Positions 32,494 to 44,953 of a DNA stretch of 64,000 nucleotides are shown here, piece after piece (positions within the stretch are counted from its first letter, which is position 1; each line of letters starts with the position of its first letter). Source of the DNA: Flaveria trinervia (taxonomy: Eukaryota; Streptophyta; Magnoliopsida; Asterales; Asteraceae). A program made the position numbers and the translations under genes. The DNA is taken from the NCBI GenBank assembly GCA_025506515.1, contig CM046442.1, positions 63,001,340 to 63,065,339 of the forward strand, written 5' to 3'. The notes beneath the pieces were generated by a model. The model ran no database searches. It saw nothing but the letters and a program-made list of their open reading frames with translations, and was not told the origin of the DNA.

Positions 32494-32800
32494 TCTGAAG
32501 ACACAAGTGCTGAAGACAAAATCTGAAGACACAAGTGCTGAAGACAAAATCTGAAGACACAAGTGCTGAAGACAAAGTCTGAAGACACAAGTGCTGAAAA
32601 GTCTGAAGACACAAGTGCTGAAGAAAAAGTCTGAAGATACAAGTGCTGAAGACAAAGTCTGAAGACACAAGTGCTGAAGACAAAGTCTGAAGACACAAGT
32701 GCTGAAGACAAAGTCTGAAGACACAAGTGCTGAAGACAAAGTCTGAAGACACAAGTGCTGAAGACAAAATCTGAAGACACAAGTGCTGAAGACAAAATCT
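32494..32800 (+). repeat. 28-bp tandem repeat in E2 U3
   Basis: About 11 units of CTGAAGACACAAGTG plus CTGAAGACAAAGT (28 bp together) stand head to tail, with one shortened unit at 32595-32605. Because 28 is not a multiple of 3 and the unit has no stop on the minus strand, all three minus frames are open here and give the same peptide. These are not genes. Confidence 0.9.
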
Positions 32801-33090
32801 AAAGACCAAGTATCAGACGTTGTCACAACAGCTGAAGAGGTCTTCTTCAGTAGTTGTGACGGTTTTCTTTCAGTAGTTTTATATTTTCCTTTTCAGTAGT
32901 TTTGTAATCAGTAGTTAGTTTCAGTAGTTTAGTTTCAGTAGTTTATTTTCAGTAGTTTTATATTTTGTGCTTAGGACTCTCTGATATGTTCTCAGTAGTG
33001 TGAGCATTTCAGTAGTTTGTTAAGTGTTAGTTATTTTTGTAATAAATCTGCCAGATGTCACTATCCGTGATATCAGCAGTGATTGCACTC

Positions 33091-33098
33091 TATATAAG
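33091..33098 (+). promoter_or_regulatory. TATA box in E2 5' LTR
   Basis: TATATAAG stands in the context GCACTCTATATAAGGAGTG, conserved in both E3 LTRs. It is the likely core promoter for the full-length RNA. Confidence 0.7.
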
Positions 33099-33314
33099 GA
33101 GTGTCAACCTAATTGTAATCGGTGAATGATTGAGCAGAAACATTTGATATAATTGAAACATTCCTTTTCATAGAAATATATTCTCTCGTTATCACCATAT
33201 TTGTTCTTAATGCATACGAATATCAAATTCTTGCTATAATTTGTCTAATTCTTGATCTTATTCCGCTGCGTTACACTCTAATCCATCAAACTTGAGATCA
33301 CTGATCCTGTCAAA

Positions 33315-33326
33315 TGGTATCAGAGC
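33315..33326 (+). other. Element E2 primer binding site
   Basis: TGGTATCAGAGC starts 2 nt after the LTR and is an exact match to the plant tRNA-Met type site. Confidence 0.92.
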
Positions 33327-33542
33327 AGGTTAATCATTGATCGATCTAATATTTGATCATTGAAACTGCTATCCAAGATCCAAGTTTGATTGAATTAGCA
33401 TTTTGCAAGAAACGGTTATAGAGATTGAATTTTCTGTGTTTTTGGTCATTCATCCTGAGATTTATTCTTGGTTTTCATTGATTCTGTTGTGGTCTATGTA
33501 AAATCTTTTAAAAGCTTGAATTAAATTGTATTTAGACCTAAG

Positions 33543-36080
33543 ATGACTACTCCTTCTATGATCCTCACAAACTGCTCCATCACCTGTCTGTTAACAGCTC
33601 AGGTTGTTGGACATCAGTGGTACATGGTCCACACAAGCCTATGGTGAATACCCGGAAACCAATCAAATGGTTCCGAAGAGGAGGGAGCAATACTCAGATG
33701 AGGATAAGAAATTGTTTGAGATTGATGCAAAAGCCCATGGAATTCTGGCCATGGCACTGCCCAATGAAATCTATTCTGGGCTAATGCATTGTGAACTGCC
33801 CATGACTCTGGGATGCCTTGAAAGAACAATTTGGAGGAACAGATGAGGTCTTGGCAAATAATAGAGAAATCCTTGCCCAACAATATGAGACATTCTCTCA
33901 TAGGAAGGGTGAGACACTGACTCAACAGTTTGAGCGGTTCTCTTGTTTGATCTCTGAATTAAAAATGGTCAAAAATGAGTACACAAATAGCCAAATGAAA
34001 TAGATTTCTCAGATCACTTCCTGAGAGATGGGACACATATACTATTGTCCTACGCTCCAGTGCAAATTTGGACAAACTATCTCTCACCCAACTCCATGGG
34101 AAATTGCTCACATTTGAGAGAGAGATAGAACAGAAATGAAAACGGTCATCATCTGGAAAGCTCACTGATGACTTTGTACCAGGAAACACTGCCTTGGTAA
34201 GTCATGAGTCAGAGTATGCAGGATCAGAATGCCACTATGATGAGCATATTGATTTCCCTCAAACAGTTTTAATCATGCCTTTGTGAGTGTTGATTGTCAT
34301 TCTCGTAATAATAGTGACAATCTATGCTTTATCATGGATGATTTGAAGGGCATTGCTGATGATGATCTAGAAGAGATGGATTTTGAGCCAAATGGCTTGA
34401 TCAATATCAGATCTCAGAAATTCTACAAGAGAACTGGCAGGAAATTTCCTGGACTCTCTAACAAAACCAAAGTCGGTTTTGACAAGAGCAAGTTGAAGTG
34501 TCACAATGCCACAGGCTTGGACACTTTGCAAGAGAGTGTAGATCAACTGGATCTAACACTCTCCACCCTTTTGACTTTTCCAAATAACAATTCACAATCC
34601 AAAGGGCAACATTCTGCTGGTTCTACTCATTCATCACACCCTCAATCTCCTGCATATTTGTTCTCAGGGTCAAATGCCATATCCTTATCCCTGCTATTAT
34701 ATGCCATAGTCAAATCAAGTTCAAGCTCCTCTAGTACCACAACCTCATGCACTACCAGAACCTCAACCATCTCCATCTCAATCACAACCTCATCACAGCT
34801 TCTTAAACCTGGAGTCGTTGACTGGAGTAGCTTACCTGATAACTTGTCTAGTCACACTAGGCAATACTATGCTGGTGCTAGTGAACATGGTGGTGAACAC
34901 CCTTTTGGAAATCTTGCTCTCATGGCCCTGGAGTCTACTGAGGGTTCCTGCTCAAATGCATCATCACAGGTAACTCAGGTATCTTCAGAGGCTAAAGCCA
35001 AGTTATGTTCTGAATCATGCATAGCTGCCTTTATCTCTATTAGAGAGGCAAATGTAGCATTAATAATCAAAAACTTGAGTTTGAGAAAACCATTTCCAAA
35101 AGAAAAGTTGAGTATGAGTCTGCTCTTAACATAAAAGTGATAAGATTTATAAGCTTAAATGCCAATTAAATGATGAAGGCCAAGCTAGAGGTTATTCTGG
35201 AAGACCACAGGAGTCTCAAAGAAAACTTGCAGTGACCCAAGTTGAGTGTGACCTGTGGGTCTCATCATGCAAGGGATTTGAAATGCTTCTTAGCAAGCAA
35301 ACGGTGTTCAATGTGAAGTTTGGTATTGGTTACAACCATACTGCTTCCACCAACACACTTTACTCCTAACTCCATATTTATGTCGGAAAGTGAAAGCAAT
35401 CTCCAAACCACATTATCATGTGAATCATTCTCAAATGATAATCTAAGATCAAGAATGAAACCAGTGTTAAAGATCTCACAAATAAATTGACTGAGTCTAA
35501 CTACTAGACTCATATGAACTGAGTACTTCAGATGTTGTTCCTCAATGTACCCCCAAGTACTGAAAGAGACCCACATCTGAAAAGCATTTCAAATAAGTTG
35601 AAATACAAGGACTAACAACTCAACGCTGAGGAATCCATCAATCGGTCTATCAGGACGGATGGAAAACATTGAATTACCAGTCTTCACTGTTACAAATCCT
35701 TTAGTACTTAGTAGTGATAGGAGGAAAGTACTGAAGATCACACCTTTAGTGGTTTCCACTTCAGCAGTAGATAGTCCAAGATGAAGAATAAACCATGTGA
35801 AATTTGTGGTAAGTTCAATCACTATCTGATGAATGTTGGTACAAAAAGGGTTTAAAACTCAAAGGGATGAGCTCATTAACTAGAAATGAATAAAATGAAA
35901 ACTGAGTTTTGAGACCAAGTTTGTACCCAATCATCTCAACCTGATAAACCCAAGGCCTTACCCAAATCCACTAAGAAGGATGCGGTTTTCTCAGAAGACA
36001 GCTGATATTGTTCCTCATGATAAACATAAGACTAAGTCTGTTAAATCTAAGAAGAGGAAATGGTGTGTCAAGGAACTCAT
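33543..36080 (+). pseudogene. Element E2 Gag
   Basis: The start ATG at 33543 (MTTPSMILTN) matches E3 but is followed at once by a deletion joining the start to a point equivalent to HHLSVNS. Capsid segments with KLFEIDAKAHGILAMALP, FGGTDEVLANNREIL and LTQLHGKLLTFERE lie in successive frames. The first zinc knuckle (about 34497-34540) is destroyed by loss of one A in a short A run relative to E3. The second knuckle (CGKFNHYLMNVGT, about 35800-35840) is also damaged. Many stops follow. It is clearly dead. Confidence 0.8.
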
Positions 36081-38140
36081 CAAAACCAAGCTCTGGAGTG
36101 TCAAATGACTGAAAGCTCGCTTCAAATCAGACATACTTGTTATGATGGTTCAACATCTGTTGGGGAGAGTTAACCAACTTGAAGCCCTGTGATCAAACCA
36201 CTGAAAGGAATTCCAGGTCCAAATCTTTTCAGCACCATCTCATCTTCATCAGCTGTTAATCATGAGAAACCAGCTATGATTAAATCTGTGATAAAGTCAG
36301 TCCCAAAACAAAAAGGTTTGGGTCTCCAAAGCTAACTAGTTCTTATGATTTTGCAGGGTTCTTTAGCATGCCAAAGAAGCATCTGTATGTGGACTGTGGA
36401 GGATCCATGCACTGACTGGGAGCACTCTCTTCTTCATGATTACTCTCAAGGAAAGAAAGGATTTTCTCATTTGGAAATGATGCTAAAGTTACATCATTGG
36501 AAAGGGATTTGTGTCTAATGGAGATATTAGATTTTCTGATGTCAACCATGTGGAGAATCTCAAATACAATCTGTTGAGTGTCAGTCAGATGTGTGACAAA
36601 GGACATGTTGCTCTTTTCACAAGCAGAACTGTAGGATTCTATCTTTCAAGGTTCTGAGCCTGATTGACAATACTAGATGATAATACTCTCCTGAAGGCTA
36701 ACATGATGGAAGAGTATATGCCTTGGATTTGTCAGGAAAATTGAGTTAAAGGCCATCCATGCTTGTTCTCCAAGCCCTCTCCAAGAAGCTAAACCTGGCA
36801 TAGAAGGCTGGGTCATGTTAATCTCAAAACATGAATCGCTAATCCACAAAAGTTTAGTGAGAGGTCTTCCAATAAAGGAGTTAATTGTGATGAAATCTGC
36901 ACTGCATGCTTAAAAGGGAAACAACATAAAGTTTCATTCCCACCCATAGAAGAATCCAAGTCTAATGCCTGCTTACAACTACTGCACATGGATCTTTTTG
37001 GTCCTGTGAAGGTAATGAGTATGGCAAAGAAGAAATACGTCTGTAATTGTGGATGATTACTCTAGAGATGTATGGACTTTCTTCTTGCATTCAAAGGATG
37101 AGGTTGCTCAGTCCATTATGACTTTGTGTTACACGTTGAGAAGCAGTATTCCCTACCAGTTAAGTGTGTGAGGAGTGACAATGGTACTGAATTCAGAAAC
37201 CACACTCTTGATGAGTTTTACTTGTCAAAGGAATGAAGAGGCAGTATAGCATCCCAAGGACTCCAGAGCAAAATGGAGTAGTGGAGAGAAAGAACAGGAC
37301 CCTCATTGAAGCTGCAAGGTCCATGTTGGCTGATTCTAGTCTGCCACTGACCTTTTGGGCTGAAGCTGTCAATACAGCCTGCTATGTACAGAATAGAGCC
37401 TTAGTAAATCAGAGGATGATGAAATTCCTTATGAAGTTTTACATCATTTAGCCCATTTGATTTCATTCTTTAGAGCATTTGGGTGTCCCTGTTACATTGT
37501 CAACACAAAGGATCAACTCCAAAAGTTTGATTCTAAGGTGGATGCAGGGTATTTTGTTGGGTATTCATCCACTTGCAAGGCTTACAGAGTATTCAACTGT
37601 CGGACAAAGATAGTTGAAGAAACTTTGCATGTGAAGTTCAATGAATCCCCTAAGGATACAATTCCACAAAACCCTGTGGAGTTGTTTGATTTGGACATTC
37701 TGCAATATGTTCCTTATCAACCGCCTGTTGTTGCGGATCATATGAAACCGTCATCTTCTGTAGCTAGTCATCCATCTGGTGTTACTGATGATGATGATGA
37801 TATCAGTAATCACCTTTTCAAGTTTAGTGATCAATTGCCTGATTCAGCTAGACCTGATGTTCCTGTAGCTCCAGTAGCACAATCCACAACAAATGCTGAT
37901 GAGATTTCTACAACTTCAACTTCCTTTGAATTACCATCTACTGATTGGTTTCAAGGAAATGCTTCACCATCACCATCTGTTGCTGCTAATCCTGCTACAA
38001 ACACTTGCACAGATCTTATTGTGTACCAAGATCTGAAGAATCACCCTATGTCTCAAATCATTGGTGATATCAATGCTGGCGTGTCAACAAGAAGTCAATT
38101 GTCAAATTTCTGCTCTATGCTCTTCATTAGTCAGCAAGAG
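36081..38140 (+). pseudogene. Element E2 protease-integrase and linker
   Basis: The protease motif is recognisable at about 36388 (YVDCGGSMH; D-C-G in place of D-S-G). The pre-integrase zinc region is frame-broken (36780-36930, CTACLKGKQHK-like). The integrase core has HMDLFGPV (about 36985), VRSDNGTEFRN (about 37170) and EQNGVVERKN in an open stretch from 37233. The C-terminal integrase fold and the acidic linker form a 245-residue open stretch (37457-38194) containing FGCPCYIVNTKDQ, AGYFVGYSS and SQIIGDINAG. At least six frame breaks are present. Confidence 0.82.
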
Positions 38141-39652
38141 CCAAAGAACTATCACATTACTTTAAGGGACAATGGATGGGTTGAAGCCATGTAGCTTGAG
38201 CTTCTTCAGTTCAAGAAACAGCAAGTGTGGGAACTGGTTCCTCTACCTCCAGGTAAGTGTGCAATAGGCACTAAATGGGTGTTTAGGAACAAAACTGATG
38301 AAAATGGGCTTATTGTTAAGAACAAGGCCAGACTGGTTGTACAGGGGTTTTCACAAGAGGAAGGTATTGATATAATGAAACCTTTGCCCCTGTAGCCAGA
38401 CTGGAAGCAATTCGATTGTTTCTAGCTTATGCTGCTTATCACAACCTTAAAGTTTTCAATGGATGTCAAAAGTGCATTTTTGTATGGGAAAATTAAAGAA
38501 GAGGTTATATATGTCAACCACCAGGTTTTGAGGACAATAAACATCCTAATTGGGTGTATAAGCTTGATAAGGCTCTCTATGGGTTGAAACAAGCTCCTAG
38601 AGCCTGGTGTGAGACATTATCAAACTTTCTTCTGGAAAATAATTTCACTAGAGGCTCCATAGATAAGACTTTATTCATTAAGAAAGCTGGGCAGCATAAT
38701 CTACTGTTCAAATTTATGTAGATGATATTATTTTTGCATCCTCTGATCCACAGTTGTGTGATGCCTTTACAAAGTTGATGCAACAGAAGTTTAAAATGAG
38801 TGCCATGGGAGAATTACATTCTTTCAGGGTTTGCAAATCAAACAAAAGGCTAATGGGATTTTCATTCATCAGTCCAAATACAGAAAAGATCTTTTGGAAA
38901 AGTTTGATTTACAAAACTGTAAGCCCTGTCCTACTCCCATGTGCAACACCACACAACTGTATACAGATCAGACAGGTAAAGTGGTTGATGAAACACTTTA
39001 CAGATGTATGATTGGGTCCTTGATGTACTTAACAGCTTCTAGACCAGATATTATGTTTGCTACATGTGTTTGTGCTAGATTTCAGGCTGCACCTAAGGAG
39101 TCTCATTTGATTGCAGTCAAGAGGATCTTTAGATATCTGCAAGACACTCCATCTCTAGGTTTATGGTATTCTACTAGACATTCTGGTAAATTAGTTGCTT
39201 TTTATGACAGTGACTATGCAGGGTGTAAGTTGACAAGAAAGTCCACTTCTTGAGGATGCCAATTCTTAGGCAACTGCTTGATTTCATGGCAGAGTAAGAG
39301 CAGACCTCAGTTGCTACATCAACTGCTGAACAGAGTACATTGCTACTGCAAGCTGTACATCTCAGGTACTCTGGCTTCAAAACCAATTATGGATTATGGC
39401 ATAACAGAGACTAAGACCCCATTGTAAAGGACAGCTCTTCAGCTCTTTGTATTGTCAAGAATCCTGTCGAGCACTCTAGGACTAAACACATTGAAATCAG
39501 ACAGCATTTTATTAGAGATTGTTTGAAAATGGTCTGATTGATCCAAAATTTGTTCTAGTGCTGATGAGCTTGCAAACATTTTCACTAAGCCCTTGGATAG
39601 CACAACTTTCCAAAACCTAGTGCTAAGGCTTGGTATGCTGCAGCTAGAATAA
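38141..39652 (+). pseudogene. Element E2 reverse transcriptase-RNase H
   Basis: RT starts around NGWVEAM with a nonsense codon in place of Q (38194). GTKWVFRNK, KARLVVQGF and FMDVKSAFLYG follow in shifted frames. The catalytic YVDD is at 38715-38726. RNase H runs through YDSDYAGCKLTRKSTS with a stop straight after (39250), then in broken frames to TKPLDSTTFQNLVLRLGMLQLE and a stop at 39650-39652. Domain order is complete and many single-base indels are present. Confidence 0.85.
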
Positions 39653-40434
39653 GTGACAACTACTGATGATCTCAGCTCACAAGTACTGATGATCATTAGT
39701 TTATTATTGTCATATATAAGTATTGAAGTTATCCTCCCTTCAGAAGTTTTTAAAACTACTGGAGCGTAAGTAACTTCTCAGTACTCAAGTACTTTATTTG
39801 TTAAAACAGCTAATGTAGTTACAACAGTTGATATAGGCACAACAGCTGATGTAGCTACAACTACTGATGTCAGAAATGCAGATAGTATGATGACCAATGA
39901 AACGTCTGAAACTCAGATCTAAGTCTGATGAGTAAGTGTGGAGGTCAGACTGAAACAGCTGAAAAGCTATGAATTGACGAAAACAGCTGATGAGAAATTT
40001 CTCTTCAGTCGTTTAGACAAGTACTGTTTCATTAAAACAACTGAAGCCAAAACTATGTCTTCAGTAGTTTACAACTACTGAAGACTAACACCAAGTCTTT
40101 AGCTGTTTACAACAACTGATGACAAAACCACTGTCTTCAGTAGTTTCACAACTACTGATGACAAACCACCAGTCCTCAGTTTACATCATTTGAAGTCAAA
40201 ACCAAGACCTTCAGTAGTTTCACAACTACTGATGGTTAACACCAAGACTTTAGCTGTTTCAACGTCTGATGGTCAAAACCAAGTCTTCAAGTGTTTATAA
40301 CAACTGATGACAACACCACCACTGTCAGCGTTTAAACCTCTAAAGGTTAATACCACGTCATCAGTAGTTTCAAACAGCTGATGACCACACCAAAACCTTC
40401 AGTAGTTTTCTTTGAGCCTTTTTCTATCCAACCC
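39653..40434 (+). promoter_or_regulatory. E2 spacer with inverted-repeat array
   Basis: From about 40045 to 40410 there are about nine units of 36-41 bp, each of the form CTTCAGTAGTTT, a few bases, then AACTACTGATGAC. Neighbouring units alternate between CTACTGA and AGCTGA variants. The array ends just before the TATA box. The earlier part (39653-40040) holds looser copies of the same words. Confidence 0.65.
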
Positions 40435-40442
40435 TATAAATA
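40435..40442 (+). promoter_or_regulatory. Internal TATA box before E2 extra gene
   Basis: TATAAATA stands in the context ACCCTATAAATACC, 56 bp before the ATG at 40498. The same 14-nt context is found in E3 at 51788-51800. This spacing suits a plant core promoter with a short 5' UTR. Promoter activity is inferred. Confidence 0.55.
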
Positions 40443-40497
40443 CCTGTTCTTCACAAACGTTCCATTAGTCGTTCTTCTGACCTTCATACTTTCAAAA

Positions 40498-43400
40498 ATG
40501 GCAACCATGAGCCTAAAACCACAACACAACTGCGTTGCATACCTTACCAAGTCGGCTTTCTTGAACAAATTTGATAATTCCATTGACCTAATGGTGGATT
40601 CCTCATATCGCACAGCCTTTCTCTTGAATCCGACCATCTACCTTGAATCTCTCAGTCAATTGCAGTCAAATGTTTTTGTTCATACTGATGAGTCTACTGG
40701 CCAAATCTCTGTTCGGTCCCTCGTCAACCAGAAACCAGTGGTTGTTACAGCCGACATCATTCGTCAGGCATTACACTTACATGACTCCACCACTGTGACT
40801 GAATACCCAAAGGGCACAATGGATATGTCCTTTATCAATAATGGGTATGAAGGTGATCTTCGGGCTACAACTCTTCTGAATAACATTTCCATGATGCTGA
40901 AAAACTTATCTTTCACATGGTAAATGTATGCTTAGCTTCAAAGACATCCTCTTGGGATCAAATGTCATCCCAATGGCAACAGGTATTGTATTCTATTCTA
41001 GAACACCAACTGCTAAATTTCTCTAAAATCGTGTTTCTAGAAATAAAGAACTTGGCTCAGAAACCTGGGGCAAAACCTGGCTATTATATCCCAGGTTTCT
41101 GATGGCCATTATTTTAAATGAATTAAAATCTGATGGCCTTGTTGGCCTTGGAGTCTCTGCACCAGCTGTTTTGGCTGAGGTATACTCCAGGCACAACTCA
41201 GACCTCACTCTCAAAGAAGCTGCCCGAATGCTAAAACCCAAGCAGAGGGAACCCACAGCTTCCACCACCAGATCCAGAGTCCCCACCAAACCAAAAACCA
41301 AACGCCCCAAAACAGCTATTCAGGGAGATGAGTCCCCTGAAGATGCTCCTGTACCACCAAGGCAGGATATACTTGCTGGTTTAAACCCCCCAGCAGTATC
41401 AGAGACTCTACCAGCCAACACTGCACAGGCATCCTCTCAAAAGGTTCCTGATGCAACCTTATCAGGGCAACCACATCGCTAAGACCTCTCTTACTTGAGG
41501 AGGTTATCATTGAAGAGCATTCCTCTCCCCAGATGCAATCAGCTTCTATCCCCTCTCCCCATGCACATGCCCCCCAAAGTCCAACCATTATAATTGCAAA
41601 CGTGCTGACTCAGCTGCATGCCTCTCCTCCTCCCCAACAAACACCAACAAAGGGGAGAACCACAACAATTGAGGAAGAGGATCAACATGCTTCTGACAAC
41701 CCACAGCACCAGGGTTTAAATGTTCTATCTCCTTGGTGGATGGAATCAGAACATCTGGTGAGGCTGCCACCTCTTCTGAATCAGCATATGATCAGACTGA
41801 GGTTGGTAACATAACTAAGACCTCACCAGAGGCAACAACTGATGAAGGACAAAGTCTTGAGGCTGGAAGTCCCCAGTTCCAAGACAAAGGGGCACATGCT
41901 ACATCTGGTCTACCCGTGCTGTACATCTGCTACACGTAGGAGGTCAGGTGATTCAGCATCTGCTGATGATGACCTGGGCTTCTTTTATGATGTTCTTGCC
42001 TAGAAATTATCCTAAAGAAGAAGTCGTAGGCTGCAAAAACTACTTGACCAACTCTCAGGATGTAAGTCCATCTACCCCCACTAACCCACAGATGGCACCT
42101 TCATTCGAAGGTCCCCCAAACACTTCACCCTCTCACTTCATTGAGCCTCCAGCCTCTGCCTTTGGCACTATCTCTGAGGGACAGAACCCCCCTGAGCAGA
42201 TGGTTGCTGCATTCCAACAATCCTTACCTCTCATCACTCCCATCATCAATGACATTGTTCATAAAGCCATTGATGAGAGGATCTCGTCAAGTCTACAACC
42301 ACTCATTGATGATGTGTGCACAAGAAGCTTTCTGCGGTACAAGAAAAAGAACTGAGGATGAGAAGGCACAAGAGAAAACCAAGGAGTTGGAGAAGGAAAA
42401 GGAACAACACTGATCACTTACAAAAGAAAGAAAAGTGCTGGTGATCAAAAGAAGCTAAGAAAAATCCTTGGATGAGCTGATAAAAGATGCGATGAAGCAC
42501 ACAGCCGATCCATGGACAAATCATTGAGCAACTCTTCAAGCAAGACTTTGATACAGCAAACTAGAAAGTGAGATCAGGAGGTTGGAGTAAATGAAATCCA
42601 AAACAGATGGGCTGGGTACGTGTGCTGGAGAAAGAGAGATTGGAGATCATGATTCGATTCATAGCCAAATATTTAGGAAGATCACTGAGGGAGATTCTTT
42701 CATGGACCAGACAGCATTCTGGCTATAGCCACCAGAATCTGTTTGTCTGAGCAATTTCATAACGGGATAATTATAAAAGCCTTGATGAGGCTGGAGCAGG
42801 AAAAGGCTTGAAATGGCAAAAATCACAAAAGCCAAACTTACAACCAAAATGCTTGTACAACCTTCCCAATCACCCCCTCAAAAACAGCCTACCCCTCAAT
42901 CTCCAAACCAATCTCAAAACTCAATCCAAACATCCTCAACCCTCTAAACCAATTCTTTACCACAAAAACCACCCAACCATCATCCAGTGATGCACCTAGA
43001 AGGAGGAGAAAGGTGCTGAGGATAGAAGAAGATGAAGAAGAAGATGATGAAGATGATAGTCTGCCACTCTCTGCTGTTCTAAGGTACCAGAACCAGGAGT
43101 CAACTCATGATCACACCTGACTCACAAAGCAAAATGGTTAGAGTCAAAATAGATGATGGAACAGCAGGTAGACGTCATGAAGCAACTACTGAAGATGGTT
43201 GACAAGGAATTTCCCCAGTCATCATCTATACAAGCCATGAACGGGCATGCTCAGAGGCTGTACACTCTCAGACACATATTTCAGTATAAAAAAGAGAGAG
43301 TGAGAGTATGGCAGACCCCAAGGTGAGTTCTAGAATACACAAAAGACCATTCCACATAGATACAATGGCCAGGTTAGAAAAACAATAGATCTAAAATCAT

Positions 43401-43806
43401 GTGGCCATGTAGTTCACCTTGGGAAAATACTCGGTGAATTCAAGGAAGCTCATCAATCAAAAATGACCCTCAAGCCTTACTAGAAAACAAGATGATCAAA
43501 AAGGGGTATTATATAAGAAGCTTGAAGACATTAAGAAGAATAGTCAGTACTCCTGAGGGCACCCATCTGATGAATTTGTCTATAGGGAGATAACTACAGT
43601 GGAGTTGAAGAATGGCAAAGACTTAAAGTACCTTCTGGTTCTACGGTCCAGAGTTTTCTTTGAAGGAGGAGTGAGAAGAACTCTCCACGGAGGAACAGGT
43701 TGTTCTCCTTGAGGCCTATGTCGTGAGTCTTACAGACCGTAAATAGGAAGTAGGTTTCATGGTTGGATCACAACTCTATGTCCGTTCCCAAAATAAGAGT
43801 CCCCTC
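40498..43806 (+). pseudogene. E2 extra gene downstream of pol (function unknown)
   Basis: The start ATG is at 40498 (MATMSLKPQHNCVAYLTKS). The N-terminal domain (40498-41480) has AFLLNPTIY, VNQKPVVVTADIIRQAL, FINNGYEGDL and TSSWDQMSSQWQQ, with a frameshift near 40900. A Pro/Thr-rich linker is at 41100-41480 and a second Ser/Pro region at 41533-41840. A helical segment (42140-42400) and a decayed coiled-coil region (42420-42800) follow, then the charged RRRKVLRIEEDEEEDDEDD stretch (about 43000-43065). The C-terminal part is interrupted by E3. There are at least eight frame breaks. It is the same family as in E1, E3 and E4. Confidence 0.72.
43801..43806. other. Target site duplication, left of E3
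   Basis: CCCCTC directly before the E3 5' LTR is repeated at 56288-56293 directly after the 3' LTR. Five of the six bases would be the usual copia duplication; the sixth may be chance or a C-run length error. Confidence 0.75.
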
Positions 43807-44720
43807 TGTTGGACCAAAAGAACCAATGAGCCAAGATCAAAAACCTCTAAGTCCCACACGGTATCACAACAACTGCTGAAAGCCTCATCAGTAGTTGACA
43901 AGTGCTGAAGACTTCAACAGCTGAAGATCAAGTGCTGAAGACCTTAACAGCTGAAGAACCAAAGTGCTGAAGTACAACAGCTGAAGAACACAAGTGCTGA
44001 AGCTGAAAGACCAAAGTACTGAAGTACAACAGCTGAAGAGTTCACAAGTGCTGAAGATCAACAACTGATGTACAAAGTCTGAAGACAAAGACTGAAGACA
44101 TCAGCTGATGATATCTACTGAAGTCATCAGCTGATGAAACACCTGAAGGTCAAAGTCTGAAGATCAAGTACTGAGCCTCAGTAGTTTGTCACAACTGCTG
44201 AAGTACTTCTTCAGTAGTTTGTACACTGCTGAAGAGTACTTCTTCAGTAGTTGTGATATCAGTAGTTTTATTTTTATGTTTCAGTAGTTTTGTAAAACGA
44301 CTGAAGAGCTTGTTCTTCAGTCGTTGTAGTTTCAGTAGTTTTATATTTTGTACTTAACATGCTGATATGTTCTCAGTAGTTGTGAACATTTCAGTAGTTG
44401 TTAAGAATTAGTTATTTGTATTGGATCTGCCAGTTGTCACTTTCCGTGATAACAGCAGTGACTGTTGCACTCTATATAAGGAGTGACAACCTATTGTAAT
44501 TGAGGGAATGAGTAATTGAATGGAATGAATGATTGATTGATTAGAAATATTCTACATCTATAAACATTCCTAGAAATCAGAAATACATATTCTCTCCCTA
44601 TAACCGTATGCGATCTTAATGCTTACAAGTATCGATTGCTTGCTACAATTTGTCTAATTCTAGTTGTATTCCGCTGCTTTGTATTCTGATACATCAAACT
44701 TGTGATCACTGATCCTGTCA
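43807..44720 (+). repeat. Element E3 5' LTR
   Basis: This 914-bp LTR reads TGTTGGACCAAAAG to GATCCTGTCA. Compared with the 3' LTR it carries an extra copy of a roughly 34-bp segment (TACTTCTTCAGTAGTTTG and following, about 44200-44240) and several 1-2 base differences in length. Confidence 0.95.
44473..44480 (+). promoter_or_regulatory. TATA box in E3 5' LTR
   Basis: TATATAAG is conserved at 56040-56047 in the 3' LTR and at 33091-33098 in E2. Above it the U3 is filled with CTGAAG and CAGTAGTT words. Confidence 0.7.
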
Positions 44721-44722
44721 AA

Positions 44723-44734
44723 TGGTATCAGAGC
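44723..44734 (+). other. Element E3 primer binding site
   Basis: An exact TGGTATCAGAGC lies 2 nt after the LTR. Confidence 0.95.
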
Positions 44735-44953
44735 AGGTTAATCATTGATCGATCTAATAATTGATCATTGAAACTGCTATTCAAGATCTAAGTTTGATTG
44801 AATTAGCTTTTGTTTTTGCAAGAAACGGTTATAGAGATTGAATTTTCTGTATTTCTGCTCATTCATCCTGAGATCTTTTCTTGGTTCTCATTGAGTTTGT
44901 TGTGGTTTGTCTAAAACTTTTAAAACTTGAACTAAACTGTTTTTGAACTGAAA
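44735..44953 (+). other. Element E3 leader
   Basis: This 219-nt noncoding leader before the gag ATG is alignable to E1 and E2. No other feature is visible. Confidence 0.7.

Larger units (their letters stand above)
32385..33312 (+). repeat. Element E2 5' LTR
   Basis: This 928-bp LTR reads TGTTGGAGCAAAAG to GATCCTGTCA. Its U3 contains a 28-bp tandem array at 32494-32800, and further down many TTTCAGTAGTTT words. The right end abuts the primer site. Confidence 0.92.

Noticed and set aside
32494..32800. CRISPR-like array
   Set aside because: Units are head to tail with no unique spacers, and the sequence is a plant LTR.
32349..32826. Three overlapping minus-strand frames of 122-148 codons in the E2 LTR
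   Set aside because: They are the same low-complexity peptide read from a 28-bp tandem repeat in three frames; there are no start context or domains.
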